Of a DNA stretch of 64,000 nt, positions 42,559 to 51,447 are shown piece by piece. How positions within the stretch are numbered: the first letter of the stretch is position 1; each line of letters opens with the position of its first letter. Position numbers and translations under genes: made by a program. Source of the DNA: Centipeda felix (lineage in GTDB: Bacteria; Bacillota; Negativicutes; Selenomonadales; Selenomonadaceae); the NCBI RefSeq assembly GCF_900186465.1, contig NZ_LT891957.1, forward strand, positions 283,511 through 347,510. The letters run 5' to 3'. Under the pieces are notes generated by a model, which worked only from the letters and a program-made list of their open reading frames with translations, was not told where the DNA came from and made no database searches.

Positions 42559-44148
42559 CTACACCTCCCCATCCATGACATAGTCCATGAGTTCAATCGC
42601 ATCCATATAGGGTGTGCGCTCCTGTTCCCACAGGTTCTCCGCGTAGGCACGCCACGCAGGTACATCGGGCAGCTGCAGGTTCAGATGACCTAGTTGTGTC
42701 ATAAACTGCTGCTGCTCGTGTTTTCCATAGGCAAGGACGCGCCGCAGTTCCTTGACCTTGTTCCGCGGAAGCCTACGCAGCCCCCGTACGCCCGCAAGGA
42801 GTGCGGTGATGTGCCGCTCATCCGTCGCACCCGCTCCGTCCGTATCAACGCGGTACGGGCCAAAGTGCAGATCGCCGCGCGCACCGCGATACTCCCGTGC
42901 CCGGAACTGTTCCAGTGTCGGCGGCTGCTCGCCGTGCAGGATGGCAAAGTCGAGCCAGCAGGAGTCCACCTCGTGTCCTGCCGCACGTTCCAGCGCACGC
43001 ATCTCGTTCTTCGCTGCGCCGCATAGCTCCTCTGCCATCTCGTAGGCACGAAAGAACGGGTATGAGGTGTTCACGATGGTGATGCCAGCGCAGGAGGCAA
43101 TGTTTTTCTCCATCAGGTGCTGCATCAGAAATGCCGAGAACTCCACGGCAGCCTTGCCCGCGCAGACGAAGGTCATATCGTCGCCGCCCAGAACGATAGG
43201 ACGAACGGGAAGGGTGCAGAGCCCATGCTCGTCTCTGAGATCGAGACTGTCCTTGTACCGGTCAATATGCTCCACGATGTGTTTGACGAGTGCGGCAAAG
43301 GCGGCAAGGGTATCGTGACGGATGCCACGCGAACGTCGGATGTATGCGGTCAGTGTTTCGCAGCCTTGAAATTTCCGCCCCATGTTGTTGCCATCGATAT
43401 GCACGACGGCAATATCATTCTTCGGCGTTTTCTGTCCAAGGCGGGCGAACTCGACGGGGAAGTCATAGCGTCCGATAAAGTGTTCCTGCTCTTCGGGCGT
43501 GAAGACGGTCATGAGTTTGTCCATGAGTGCCTGCTGCACATCCGCCTCTTCACTTCCCGACGGGAATGTGGGATGCAGTTTGGCGGCGACTTCCCACGAG
43601 CAGAAGCGACCGCCTACCCATGCGTTTGCCGTCTCCCCGGTCTCGCTGCACGCAAGGGTCAGCCCGGTGTAGGGTACGTTGACTGCCGGAAATACGGTGT
43701 TCTGCCCCTCCTTGAGTCGGTCGAAGAGAGGGTTCAGCCGCTCCGCTCCAATGTAGCGTCCGTCCGCCGCGAGTTCGAGGGTGCCGGTCGCCGCACCGGT
43801 ATGAAGCCCGGGTGCATGGATCAGGAGCTTTTTCGTGAACGCAGCGATGACGGCGCTCAGGATGTCGTCGTCCACATGCTCCGCAAAGAGAAGCAATGCC
43901 TTGCCGCCGCCGATGTAGCCCACACGCGCTGCTGCCGTCATGGACGACCAATCGGTGTCCTCCGGCCGCTTCCACGACATGTCATCCAGTGTATCCGCCC
44001 CTAGGATTTCACGCACTGCCGGAAGAAGTATCTTCTCGAAGACAGCCTCCACAAGATAGGACGCTCCGATGTTTGTCTTGAGCTGATTGCTCGAGAAGAT
44101 GTACTTCTGTATGGAGCGCGTATCAAAGAGTATTGCCTTGTACTGCAT
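42559..44148 (-). CDS. cas10: Compact Cas10 with GGDD palm, no HD domain
   Basis: 529 residues, short for Cas10. The first palm begins at the N-terminus (TRSIQKYIFSSNQLKTNIGA, ~11-30), the second has DGNNMG at 252-257 and the GGDD catalytic motif at 321-324, followed by a helical C-terminal domain. No N-terminal HD nuclease is present, as usual in subtype III-D. The intact GGDD predicts synthesis of cyclic oligoadenylates on target RNA binding, which would activate the CARF proteins encoded upstream. A GAGGAGG ribosome site precedes the ATG. Confidence 0.9.
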   Translation of the reverse strand: MQYKAILFDTRSIQKYIFSSNQLKTNIGASYLVEAVFEKILLPAVREILGADTLDDMSWKRPEDTDWSSMTAAARVGYIGGGKALLLFAEHVDDDILSAVIAAFTKKLLIHAPGLHTGAATGTLELAADGRYIGAERLNPLFDRLKEGQNTVFPAVNVPYTGLTLACSETGETANAWVGGRFCSWEVAAKLHPTFPSGSEEADVQQALMDKLMTVFTPEEQEHFIGRYDFPVEFARLGQKTPKNDIAVVHIDGNNMGRKFQGCETLTAYIRRSRGIRHDTLAAFAALVKHIVEHIDRYKDSLDLRDEHGLCTLPVRPIVLGGDDMTFVCAGKAAVEFSAFLMQHLMEKNIASCAGITIVNTSYPFFRAYEMAEELCGAAKNEMRALERAAGHEVDSCWLDFAILHGEQPPTLEQFRAREYRGARGDLHFGPYRVDTDGAGATDERHITALLAGVRGLRRLPRNKVKELRRVLAYGKHEQQQFMTQLGHLNLQLPDVPAWRAYAENLWEQERTPYMDAIELMDYVMDGEV

Positions 44149-44165
44149 AGCTCGACCTCCTCAAT

Positions 44166-44181
44166 ATAGAATACATTCTAT
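44166..44181. promoter_or_regulatory. Perfect palindrome upstream of cas10
   Basis: ATAGAATACATTCTAT, a 7-bp inverted repeat around AC, lies 17 bp upstream of the cas10 start in the only sizeable gap (96 bp) within the cas operon. It could be an operator or a weak mRNA hairpin near the ribosome site. No clear promoter accompanies it. Confidence 0.45.
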
Positions 44182-44244
44182 TTCGGCATTTCTACTCTTT
44201 TTCCCTTCATCTTTGATAGCAATTCTATAAGACAATCCTTATTT

Positions 44245-45066
44245 TTATCCGAGTGCCACGATGGTCTCCCCAAAGCCCTGTGCGGTCAGGCGACCTACGC
44301 CACAGAACGGGGCGAACTGCGCGAGCAGGAGGATGATTTCCCGTTCCTCTGGGGAGAGTCGTCCTATGCTGAACGCAAACGTCCCTGTGAACCCCGGCAT
44401 CGTTTTGCGCTCACTCTGACGAATCCTGACACCCGCGCCCCGCCAGTCCAGCGGTATGAGTTTCGCCGCGACCATGCGCACGATGTCTTTGTCCACGGCA
44501 AAGGGAAGCCCCTGCCATGTCCACTTGTCCGCGAGGGAGGCGAAGATGAGCGCGGGACGTGGGACGGCACAGTCGTCCTTGTCCACGCGAAAGACGGTCG
44601 GCGAGCGGAATGAAACGCGTATTTTCTGTGCATCCTCCGCCGAAAGTGCCGCAGCGATCAGTTCCTCCTCCGCGATGACACCCGTGTTTTCCCGTCCGTC
44701 GGCAAGGATTTCCTCGACGATGAAGGAGAGCTGCCCTGCCTCCAGCACTGTTCCGAGCGGAATCCGAAGGAGTGCCGCAAGTACGTTCTCGTCGAGTGCC
44801 GTCAGCCGCAGCAGCAGTTCCTCCCCCTCTGCGTAGTGCGGTTCGTTGAGCTCCTGTGCGCGGAGGACGGCTGTGGCACTTCTGCCAGTGCGCCGAAAAA
44901 ATCCGATGGTGAAGGGTTTCATCTTCCGTGCATGAAGCTCGCTCGCGAACGCCGCATCGTATGTAGCGATGCAGCGAAAGAGCGCTCCGTGCAGCAGCTT
45001 GCCGGGGAACATGGAGTAGTGTCCGCCGCGCTCCGTGCGCAGGCGGAGGACAAGGATGCCTAACAT
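44245..45066 (-). CDS. cas6: Cas6 crRNA-processing endoribonuclease
   Basis: 273 residues with AGGAGG before the ATG. The N-terminal ferredoxin-like fold starts MLGILVLRLRTERGG, KLLHGALFRCIATYD resembles Cas6 helix 1, and the C-terminal glycine-rich loop FCGVGRLTAQGFGETIV (~252-268) is the family hallmark. It would cut the repeat transcript 8 bases from its 3' end, leaving ATTGAAAC as the handle. Conserved catalytic His is not obvious by eye (candidates His21, His26). Confidence 0.85.
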   Translation of the reverse strand: MLGILVLRLRTERGGHYSMFPGKLLHGALFRCIATYDAAFASELHARKMKPFTIGFFRRTGRSATAVLRAQELNEPHYAEGEELLLRLTALDENVLAALLRIPLGTVLEAGQLSFIVEEILADGRENTGVIAEEELIAAALSAEDAQKIRVSFRSPTVFRVDKDDCAVPRPALIFASLADKWTWQGLPFAVDKDIVRMVAAKLIPLDWRGAGVRIRQSERKTMPGFTGTFAFSIGRLSPEEREIILLLAQFAPFCGVGRLTAQGFGETIVALG

Positions 45067-45114
45067 ATTTTCCTCCTAAGGGCGCAGGTACTCTATGCAG
45101 AGGGGTGCCTGCAA

Positions 45115-45480
45115 TCAGTAGGCGCGGAAGCGGCGAAATAGAAAGCGTGACTCGCGTACAATCTCCCCGTTCTCATCCGTGCGCTCGCGTACAAGGCGTT
45201 CGCTGCACGCGGAGAGGACGGCAATCCCTGCGTCTTTTAGCAGGGATACGAGTGCAAAGGTATAGGTAAACTCGCCCTGCACAAGCACCGCCATCGGTTT
45301 TCGCGCGAGAATCTCCTGCGCGTTTTCCTCTGCCAGACGGTGTACCGCCTGCGCGTCCCAGTCGGCGGGGATGCGCGGGAAGGGAAGATCGACAATGGTT
45401 CCATACGCCTCTGCGGCCTGTCTCTGCCCATCCTCCCAACGCGAGGAGGGGTGGTTGGTATGGTTGATAAATTCCGTCAT
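45115..45480 (-). CDS. Small type III CRISPR accessory protein, possible cyclic-oligoadenylate modulator
   Basis: 121 residues from ATG 45478-45480 (MTEFINHTNHPSSRW), overlapping the upstream CARF gene stop (ATGA). It has an NHTNHPSSRW N-terminus, a YGTIVDLPFP segment, a hydrophobic strand-helix core with VLVQGEFTYTFALVSLLKDAG, and a basic end FLFRRFRAY, suggesting a small Rossmann-like fold. I do not assign it to a named family. Position between CARF-HEPN effectors and Cas6 makes a ring-nuclease-like or effector-regulating role reasonable, but this is inference from context. Confidence 0.6.
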   Translation of the reverse strand: MTEFINHTNHPSSRWEDGQRQAAEAYGTIVDLPFPRIPADWDAQAVHRLAEENAQEILARKPMAVLVQGEFTYTFALVSLLKDAGIAVLSACSERLVRERTDENGEIVRESRFLFRRFRAY

Positions 45481-47219
45481 GCCTGCTCCTTTGCCATGCG
45501 GCACGCGATCTCGGTGTCTGTTAGGATCTTCTCCATGATGTTCTTGAGGCTGTCCACCGCCATACGCCCCTTCTCCGCGCGCGCATGATTGGTATGGTTG
45601 CGCTCATCTTTGATGACAAAATACTTGTCGAGAATATCCTCTGCGAGATTTTTATCCCTCGGCTCGATTCCTGCCTCATACAGCCGACATGCCCCCGGTT
45701 TCCACTCAATGTCAAGGAATGGACATTTACTGTCTTGGCTGCCCAAGATTCTAATGAGCTTTGCTACAACGAAATTATCTTTATTGGCAAGCAAAGCATC
45801 CCAGTCTCCCTTCGTGGCGTCTATGTATATCGGTTTGATCTGTTCCAGATACATACGGCCATGTTCTGTATGCTGTAAACTGCACTTCTCAGGGCTGCGC
45901 ATACGGTTCAGCCACAGGAGGAAGGCGCGCAGCGTCTCCGCATCTTTCAGACGAACCTCGAAACGATCCGAGAGTCTCCCATCAACAAACTCGTTAATTT
46001 TATCCTCCGTCACTTCCTGCCGAAATTCCTTAAAGAACCGTTGTCGTTTTTCTCGCCATTCATTTCTCGCTTTTTGAAAGTTCTTCATATTTTTGCACTT
46101 GAATTCAGTGACCAGAAAGACCCCTCTGTTCCGATGCATGGAGTCCTCTTCCAGCTTGCATTCAAATAGCGCCTGCACCTCCTCGGACGATAGTGATAGA
46201 AAGCCGGACGCTACGAGTGCCTCCGGGACGCGTTCGGTAACGAGCGTCATCGCCTGCTGGAGGAGGTCATGTGCAATACACCAGCGGATGAGCGCGATGT
46301 CGTCAAGTTCCTCCTTCAGGATCTTCGCATAGTCCTCCTCGATGCGCCCGAGCATCTGATGCATGAGTTCATCACTCTGTTTTGCTTCCGCCGTTGCATT
46401 GCCTGTCGCGGCGGATGAAAATGCTGTGATCGACCGCTGAAGTTCCACAATCGCATCGCGCAGATCGCCATAGTGGCAGAGTTTTAGCTCCTCGGCGAAT
46501 TTACGCATTGACGCAAGCAGTGCTCTGAGTGCCTGACTTTTTTCGCGCTGCTCAAAGAAACGGTTCATCACTGTGACTTCTCCGTGGCGGACGAACTCCT
46601 CCGCCCCTGCGACGAGGTCGAAGAAGGAATAGAGCGGGTTGACCTCCTCGACTCGTTTTTTGTTGTAATCGGAGTAGAGGACTTTGCCGATGCGGATGTT
46701 CTCATATTGGAGCAGCCGCATGAGCGCGACGAGGATCATGGAGGCATTGCGCAGCCCACCCGTAACGTCAACGTGGAGGATAATCTCTGTGTCGGGATGA
46801 TCCTTTCTGACGGCCTTTGCATAGCGGCGCACATGGGAGGCGACGTCGATGAGCACGTTCGTATTTTCCTCTATCGGCTCATTCTCGTCAAAGTCAATCG
46901 CCTCAGCGATCTGCTCCGCGTGCGGCACGATATCCGATATCCGGTGCAGGAAGTAGTCATAATGCGTCTGCTCCCAGTCATGCGTGGCGTTATAGCCTTG
47001 AATAGCCCCCGCCACCTTGTTCGTCCGCACGAGAAAGAGGCGTGACAGCCGGTCTGCGGGCTCATGCGCTCCGCTAAGAAGATAGCGAACGGCAGATTCA
47101 TTTGTCGTATGGCATTTCTTTTTTTCGCCGATGTTCTGGTAGTCTGCAACGGATATTGCACCCGTCTCCCGAACGAGTTTGACGTCGCTCAAGAAGCATA
47201 GCATGATGTTCGTCCGCAT
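45477..47219 (-). CDS. CARF-HEPN ribonuclease, Csm6/Csx1-like (second copy)
   Basis: 580 residues from ATG 47217-47219 (MRTNIMLCFLSDVK), behind GGAGGAG; an in-frame start at 47273 is inside the upstream gene. The N-terminal CARF domain has the ligand-loop motif LHVDVTGGLR (~149-157), followed by a helical middle and a C-terminal HEPN RNase motif RNHTNH (Rx4H, ~540-545). Ligand binding from Cas10 should switch on RNA cleavage. It is a diverged paralogue of the gene upstream and is translationally coupled to the small protein downstream. Confidence 0.85.
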   Translation of the reverse strand: MRTNIMLCFLSDVKLVRETGAISVADYQNIGEKKKCHTTNESAVRYLLSGAHEPADRLSRLFLVRTNKVAGAIQGYNATHDWEQTHYDYFLHRISDIVPHAEQIAEAIDFDENEPIEENTNVLIDVASHVRRYAKAVRKDHPDTEIILHVDVTGGLRNASMILVALMRLLQYENIRIGKVLYSDYNKKRVEEVNPLYSFFDLVAGAEEFVRHGEVTVMNRFFEQREKSQALRALLASMRKFAEELKLCHYGDLRDAIVELQRSITAFSSAATGNATAEAKQSDELMHQMLGRIEEDYAKILKEELDDIALIRWCIAHDLLQQAMTLVTERVPEALVASGFLSLSSEEVQALFECKLEEDSMHRNRGVFLVTEFKCKNMKNFQKARNEWREKRQRFFKEFRQEVTEDKINEFVDGRLSDRFEVRLKDAETLRAFLLWLNRMRSPEKCSLQHTEHGRMYLEQIKPIYIDATKGDWDALLANKDNFVVAKLIRILGSQDSKCPFLDIEWKPGACRLYEAGIEPRDKNLAEDILDKYFVIKDERNHTNHARAEKGRMAVDSLKNIMEKILTDTEIACRMAKEQA

Positions 47220-47220
47220 A

Positions 47221-49065
47221 TTACCGCTCCTCCTGTGAATTTGATGCTGCCGCAGAAAGTTCTGCCAGTACATTGTCCAGCAAGTCTACGATCTCCCTGC
47301 GCCCCAGTGTATTTTCTGCAGTCGCATGGTTGACCTGATTGCGCTGCCCACGCAGGTAGAAGTACGCACGCAGGCAGGACAGCATCGGCTCCCTGCCGCA
47401 GTCCGTCTTCACAATCCCCATGGTCTCCAGCATTTTGATCCATGTATCCTCCCACGCTGCCCAGCGCTCCTCTATATCGTTGGGGTTGCCCTGCCGAAAG
47501 GTACACTGCTTAATCCCGAGCAGACGATAGACCAGGAGATTGTTCTTTTTCTTCAAAATCTGCGACTTGATCAGATGCCACGCATTGTTGTCTTGTAAAA
47601 GCCCGCGTACTGTCCACGATTGTCCGCTGTTTCCCTTCTCGAGGCTTATGCAGACGAGCTCATAAATTTCCAGAACATCTGCTGGGAGCGTCCTCAGTCC
47701 TTCCATATTACTCCGCAGCTGGGAAAACGTCTGCCTCACGCCTCGCACGGCTGAGACGAGCGAGGGTGCGCCCTCTGGAACAATGCCGGATTCCAGTGCA
47801 TCCGTAAGTATGGGGCGGTAGGTATCAACGCACATCTCTTGAATCGCGTTCCAATAGAATGCGGGACTGATGATGAAGTTCTGCATCCAGCCGGGGTGCA
47901 TCCGATCTACCGCCTGCTCCGCGCAAGGCATATACGCCGACACAGGATAGACAATCCCCTGCCGGACGAAGCACACGGGAATCCACTCGGTCGCGAGTGT
48001 CATGGCCTGTTGGAGCAGTCCCTTCTCTATGCACCAGCGGATGATCGGCACGTAGCGCTCCGCTTCATCCTCTGTCTCTCCGAGCAATTCGCCATAGCCC
48101 TCGGTGATCGTATCAATGAGCTGCATGAACATACGATCGTCAACCGTACGGTCTTCCTCGGGCACGTCCAAAAATATCGTAATCGCTGTACTCAGTGCGG
48201 AAAGCGCCGGTGGGATATTACCCGTCTGACAGATCTGGATGGCATCCGAAAACGTGTGCATGGCACGAAGCACGCCCTTGAGAGCGTCGCTGATCGGCTT
48301 GCCGGAGCTGCCGCTTTCTGCATCGTAGTCAAAATACTCCTCAATCGTCCGGGAAATGCCATAGGAAACGAATGCATCCGCTCCCGCGACCAATTTATAG
48401 ACATCAATGGTGCCATGCACATCAAATATGCGGTTTTCGAGCGACAATGTCTTGAAATCCGCATAGATCATCTTCTCAACCCGCATTCCATCATACTGCA
48501 AAAACTGCATGACGGATGTCATCATCATGGTGACATAGCGTGCCCCGCCTGTAATATCCGCATAGATGTGACAGGCATGCCATTCGGCGAATCCACCGGC
48601 ATCTGCCTTGATGCGTTCGGTCAGAGATGCGACCTGACTCTCGATGTCCTCGATCAGTGTATCCTCATGATAGTGGAGTAGTATTGGTATGAAGTCCGTC
48701 TCCACGAGCGCAGGACGCAGTCGTTTCATCCGACTGCACCAGAACTCGAACTGACTGGGGTATTCGCTGCGCTGTCCGTGCTCCTCGACCACAAGGCCTC
48801 TATCCTCGCCGCCCATCTCCGCCGAGAGGCACTGCGGCGTTACGAGGCAATAGACACGGTGTAGACGCTCCCTCTTCTGTGCCAGCAGATCGACCACATT
48901 CGCAAGCGGTGCTTCGTTCGTCTGGAATCCCGGGAACGGCTCACTTCCCACCTCCAGCACAAAAGCACCTTCTCTGACAACAGAAATTCGCAGCCCGGTT
49001 TCCGCATCGGGATCTTTTTCGCATCGTACCGGGCTGAAAAAATTAATTGCAATATTCTGATTCAT
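47221..49065 (-). CDS. CARF-HEPN ribonuclease, Csm6/Csx1-like (first copy)
   Basis: 614 residues. The CARF domain carries YADITGGARYVTMMM (~168-182), the oligoadenylate-binding loop, and the HEPN domain ends with RNQVNH (Rx4H, ~575-580). Both motifs match the TM1812/Csx1-like family of type III ancillary RNases. It is the first gene of the cas operon, with a GGGGGG-rich ribosome site ~10 bases upstream of the ATG. Similarity to the second copy is clear around the CARF loop (DITGG/DVTGG) and the HEPN end, weak elsewhere. Confidence 0.86.
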   Translation of the reverse strand: MNQNIAINFFSPVRCEKDPDAETGLRISVVREGAFVLEVGSEPFPGFQTNEAPLANVVDLLAQKRERLHRVYCLVTPQCLSAEMGGEDRGLVVEEHGQRSEYPSQFEFWCSRMKRLRPALVETDFIPILLHYHEDTLIEDIESQVASLTERIKADAGGFAEWHACHIYADITGGARYVTMMMTSVMQFLQYDGMRVEKMIYADFKTLSLENRIFDVHGTIDVYKLVAGADAFVSYGISRTIEEYFDYDAESGSSGKPISDALKGVLRAMHTFSDAIQICQTGNIPPALSALSTAITIFLDVPEEDRTVDDRMFMQLIDTITEGYGELLGETEDEAERYVPIIRWCIEKGLLQQAMTLATEWIPVCFVRQGIVYPVSAYMPCAEQAVDRMHPGWMQNFIISPAFYWNAIQEMCVDTYRPILTDALESGIVPEGAPSLVSAVRGVRQTFSQLRSNMEGLRTLPADVLEIYELVCISLEKGNSGQSWTVRGLLQDNNAWHLIKSQILKKKNNLLVYRLLGIKQCTFRQGNPNDIEERWAAWEDTWIKMLETMGIVKTDCGREPMLSCLRAYFYLRGQRNQVNHATAENTLGRREIVDLLDNVLAELSAAASNSQEER

Positions 49066-49094
49066 GAACGCGCACCCCCCCTAAGTTATCTCTT

Positions 49095-49123
49095 ATTTTA
49101 TCTAAAATTAACGCAATAGGCAA
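49095..49123 (-). promoter_or_regulatory. Promoter of the type III-D cas operon
   Basis: Minus-strand TTGCCT (49118-49123) and TAAAAT (49095-49100), 17-base spacer, with the first start codon ~30 bp downstream of the -10 box. Confidence 0.7.
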
Positions 49124-49234
49124 GAAATAGATTCTCATATTATCTGCTATGCTCAAGCGGTCGCAGTGCACACATTTGTCCCATTTTCCCTGCACCTTTC
49201 CGAACGGCTTGTTGCTTCTACAGCAAACAACGGA

Positions 49235-49263
49235 TTGCAGAACAGTGTGGTATCCAGTAAAAT
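49235..49263 (+). promoter_or_regulatory. Promoter of the DUF4127 gene
   Basis: TTGCAG (49235-49240) and TAAAAT (49258-49263) with 17-base spacing, 33 bp upstream of the start codon. Confidence 0.7.
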
Positions 49264-49296
49264 ACTTCTGATAAAGCAAACGAAGGGGGATTCTGC

Positions 49297-50991
49297 ATGA
49301 AGCAAAGTTTCGGGATGATCACCGCTTTTCTCGCGCTCTCCCTCCTCCTTTTTCATTTTGCCTTCCATCCCATATACGCGGGAGAGTGGCAGCCGCTCTC
49401 CACCGCTATGGAGGATGGGGCAGTGCGGCGCCCCATTTTGCTCGTCCCGCTCGATTCGCGTCCGCCGTGCGGGGCGTTTGTCGTAAACGGCGGCAAAATC
49501 ATTGGACGGGAGGTCATGACGCCGCCGTCCGAGCTGATGGACTACTACTCCATGGCAGGCGACACGGCAGCGATGCGAAGCTGGGTGGCTGCGCATATCC
49601 ATGAGGCGGATGCCGCCATTCTCTCGGTCGATCAGCTGCTCTCGGGCGGTCTGCTCGCCGCACGCGAGGCGCATATCTCGGTGGAGGACATCGACGCGCT
49701 CACCGCGTATCTCCGTGACCTACACGCAGCGCATCCCGATGTCCCCCTGCACGCGTTCTATATTCTGCCGCGCGCGATCCCGCAAGACGGTATCGAGGGC
49801 TGGCGCGAGCGGCGCGCGCTCCTCGCCTATGCCCGTCTCCTAGGGCGCGCGGGCGCAGGGCTGTCGGTCGATGCGGAGGAAATGGCACGTCTGCGCGCCG
49901 AGATCCCCGATGCGGATCTGCAAAAGTATCTTGCGCACTTCGACGAGAGCACGGCACTCGCCGCCATGCTCATTACGCTCACCGAGGAGGGCACGCTCAC
50001 ACGCCTTGTGCTCGGGCAGGACGACGGCGAGGAGTTCTCCGTCGGCAATCTGAAAAAGGCGGAGCTCTCCGCCCTGCTCACACAAAAAAATATCGCCCCG
50101 GAGCGGGCGATGATTGTGCACGGGGCGGATGAGATCGCGCTCTCAATGCTCGCGCGGATGGCCATCGATGATCTGCGTGCGCGCGGCGGCGCCCCTCCAC
50201 GCATTTCACTCCGCTATGCGCGTGACGATATGGCAGACGCTGTCTTTCCTTTTATGGCGGTCTCGAACGATGTGACGGCACGGGAGAAGATCTCCATGCT
50301 CGGCGGCACGCTCGCACCGGATGATGCGAACAGCGACCTAACCCTCTTCATCGCGGCGGGCGACAATGACGCGGATACGCTTGGCACACGCACACCCTCT
50401 GCCGCCGCGATCCATCGGCTGCTTTCCGCAGAAAAATCCGTCGCACTCGTCGATCTATCGCGCCATTTTCGTGCGGAGGAGACACTGCTCCCCATTCTGA
50501 CCGAAAAAAATGTCCCCGTGAACGCCCTGACAGCATACGCGGGGTGGAATACGGCGAGCAACGCCATCGGTACGGCAGTCGCGGAGGCCGTTCTCTACCA
50601 CTGCGCCATGAAAAATGCCGCGACAGCAGAGGAGCGGGAACGCGCCGCCGCTGCAAATCTCGCCTTTCTCACAGGGCGCATGGCAGAGGACGAGTTCTAC
50701 CTCAAGGAGACGATTGACCGCGTGAACGACGCGCTCCGCCGTGCGGGCTATGCGAACAGTGCCGATCTCGATCTCACGCGAAACTGGCGCTGGGCGAACG
50801 ATCTCCTGATGAACGATCTGAGCCGGTGCATGAGGAGCTATGAATCAACCGCCGCATTCCGCATGCCCGTGATCCAAAACGGCATGATGCTGCGGGTCGT
50901 GCGGAGCAATATCACAGCGTACTACCCGTGGCCGCGCACGTTCGAGGTGCGACTGGAGGCTGCGCCCGTGGTGGAACGAAAGATGCCATAA
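49297..50991 (+). CDS. DUF4127 family secreted protein
   Basis: 564 residues with an N-terminal signal sequence (hydrophobic stretch ~8-28, ending near YAGEW). The mature part begins ILLVPLDSRPPCGAFV, the hallmark of DUF4127, and contains the AILSVDQLLSGGLLAAR segment. The family is found in Firmicutes and some Gram-negatives; no reaction is established. The start has AAGGGGGA upstream. The gene stands alone, divergent from the cas operon and ended by the hairpin at 50997. Confidence 0.85.
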   Translation: MKQSFGMITAFLALSLLLFHFAFHPIYAGEWQPLSTAMEDGAVRRPILLVPLDSRPPCGAFVVNGGKIIGREVMTPPSELMDYYSMAGDTAAMRSWVAAHIHEADAAILSVDQLLSGGLLAAREAHISVEDIDALTAYLRDLHAAHPDVPLHAFYILPRAIPQDGIEGWRERRALLAYARLLGRAGAGLSVDAEEMARLRAEIPDADLQKYLAHFDESTALAAMLITLTEEGTLTRLVLGQDDGEEFSVGNLKKAELSALLTQKNIAPERAMIVHGADEIALSMLARMAIDDLRARGGAPPRISLRYARDDMADAVFPFMAVSNDVTAREKISMLGGTLAPDDANSDLTLFIAAGDNDADTLGTRTPSAAAIHRLLSAEKSVALVDLSRHFRAEETLLPILTEKNVPVNALTAYAGWNTASNAIGTAVAEAVLYHCAMKNAATAEERERAAAANLAFLTGRMAEDEFYLKETIDRVNDALRRAGYANSADLDLTRNWRWANDLLMNDLSRCMRSYESTAAFRMPVIQNGMMLRVVRSNITAYYPWPRTFEVRLEAAPVVERKMP

Positions 50992-50996
50992 AGATA

Positions 50997-51035
50997 GGGG
51001 CTGCTGTACGAAGCGAAATCGTACAGAGCAGCCCC
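50997..51035 (+). terminator. Bidirectional terminator hairpin (interspersed copy 6)
   Basis: GGGGCTGCTGTACGA and its imperfect complement TCGTACAGAGCAGCCCC form a long stem, followed on the plus strand by TGTTTCT. It lies between the converging DUF4127 and exbD genes. Confidence 0.7.
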
Positions 51036-51048
51036 TGTTTCTATTCCC

Positions 51049-51447
51049 TTACTGCGCCGCTAGTCCAAAGCGCGTAATCCCCGCTTGGCGGAAGCGATCC
51101 AGCAGCTCCATGACGCCGCTGTAGTTCATATCCCCATCCGCGCGCACGACGACGGCAAAGCGCGGATTTTTTTGTGACTCCATGCGTGCCTGCTGTACGA
51201 GGGTATCCGCATCAATCGGCTGATCCTCGAGCCAGAGCGAGCCATCTTTGCGCACCGTGACGAGATAGGTCACGTTCAGCTGCGTCTGTGCCGACTGCGC
51301 CTTGGGGAGGTTGACATCCACGGTCTTGACGTTGACCATGTAGAGTGTACTCATGATGAAGAAGACGAGCAGGAAGAACATGATGTCGATCATCGGGATG
51401 ATGACGACCTCAGGCTTTCCGAATGCCCTGCGGTCACGCAGTCTCAT
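51049..51447 (-). CDS. exbD: ExbD/TolR-family biopolymer transport protein
   Basis: 132 residues: a short cytoplasmic N-terminus, one membrane helix (MIDIMFFLLVFFIMSTLYMV; its Asp is the conserved proton-carrying residue) and a periplasmic domain. With ExbB it uses the proton gradient to energise outer-membrane transport or integrity. No TonB, TolA or receptor gene is adjacent. The start overlaps the exbB stop. Confidence 0.92.
   Translation of the reverse strand: MRLRDRRAFGKPEVVIIPMIDIMFFLLVFFIMSTLYMVNVKTVDVNLPKAQSAQTQLNVTYLVTVRKDGSLWLEDQPIDADTLVQQARMESQKNPRFAVVVRADGDMNYSGVMELLDRFRQAGITRFGLAAQ

Noticed and set aside
36313..44148. Type III-A or III-B assignment (Csm or Cmr)
   Set aside because: Csx10 and Csx19-like proteins, a fused double RAMP and an HD-less short Cas10 point to III-D; no small Csm2/Cmr5-like subunit is recognisable.
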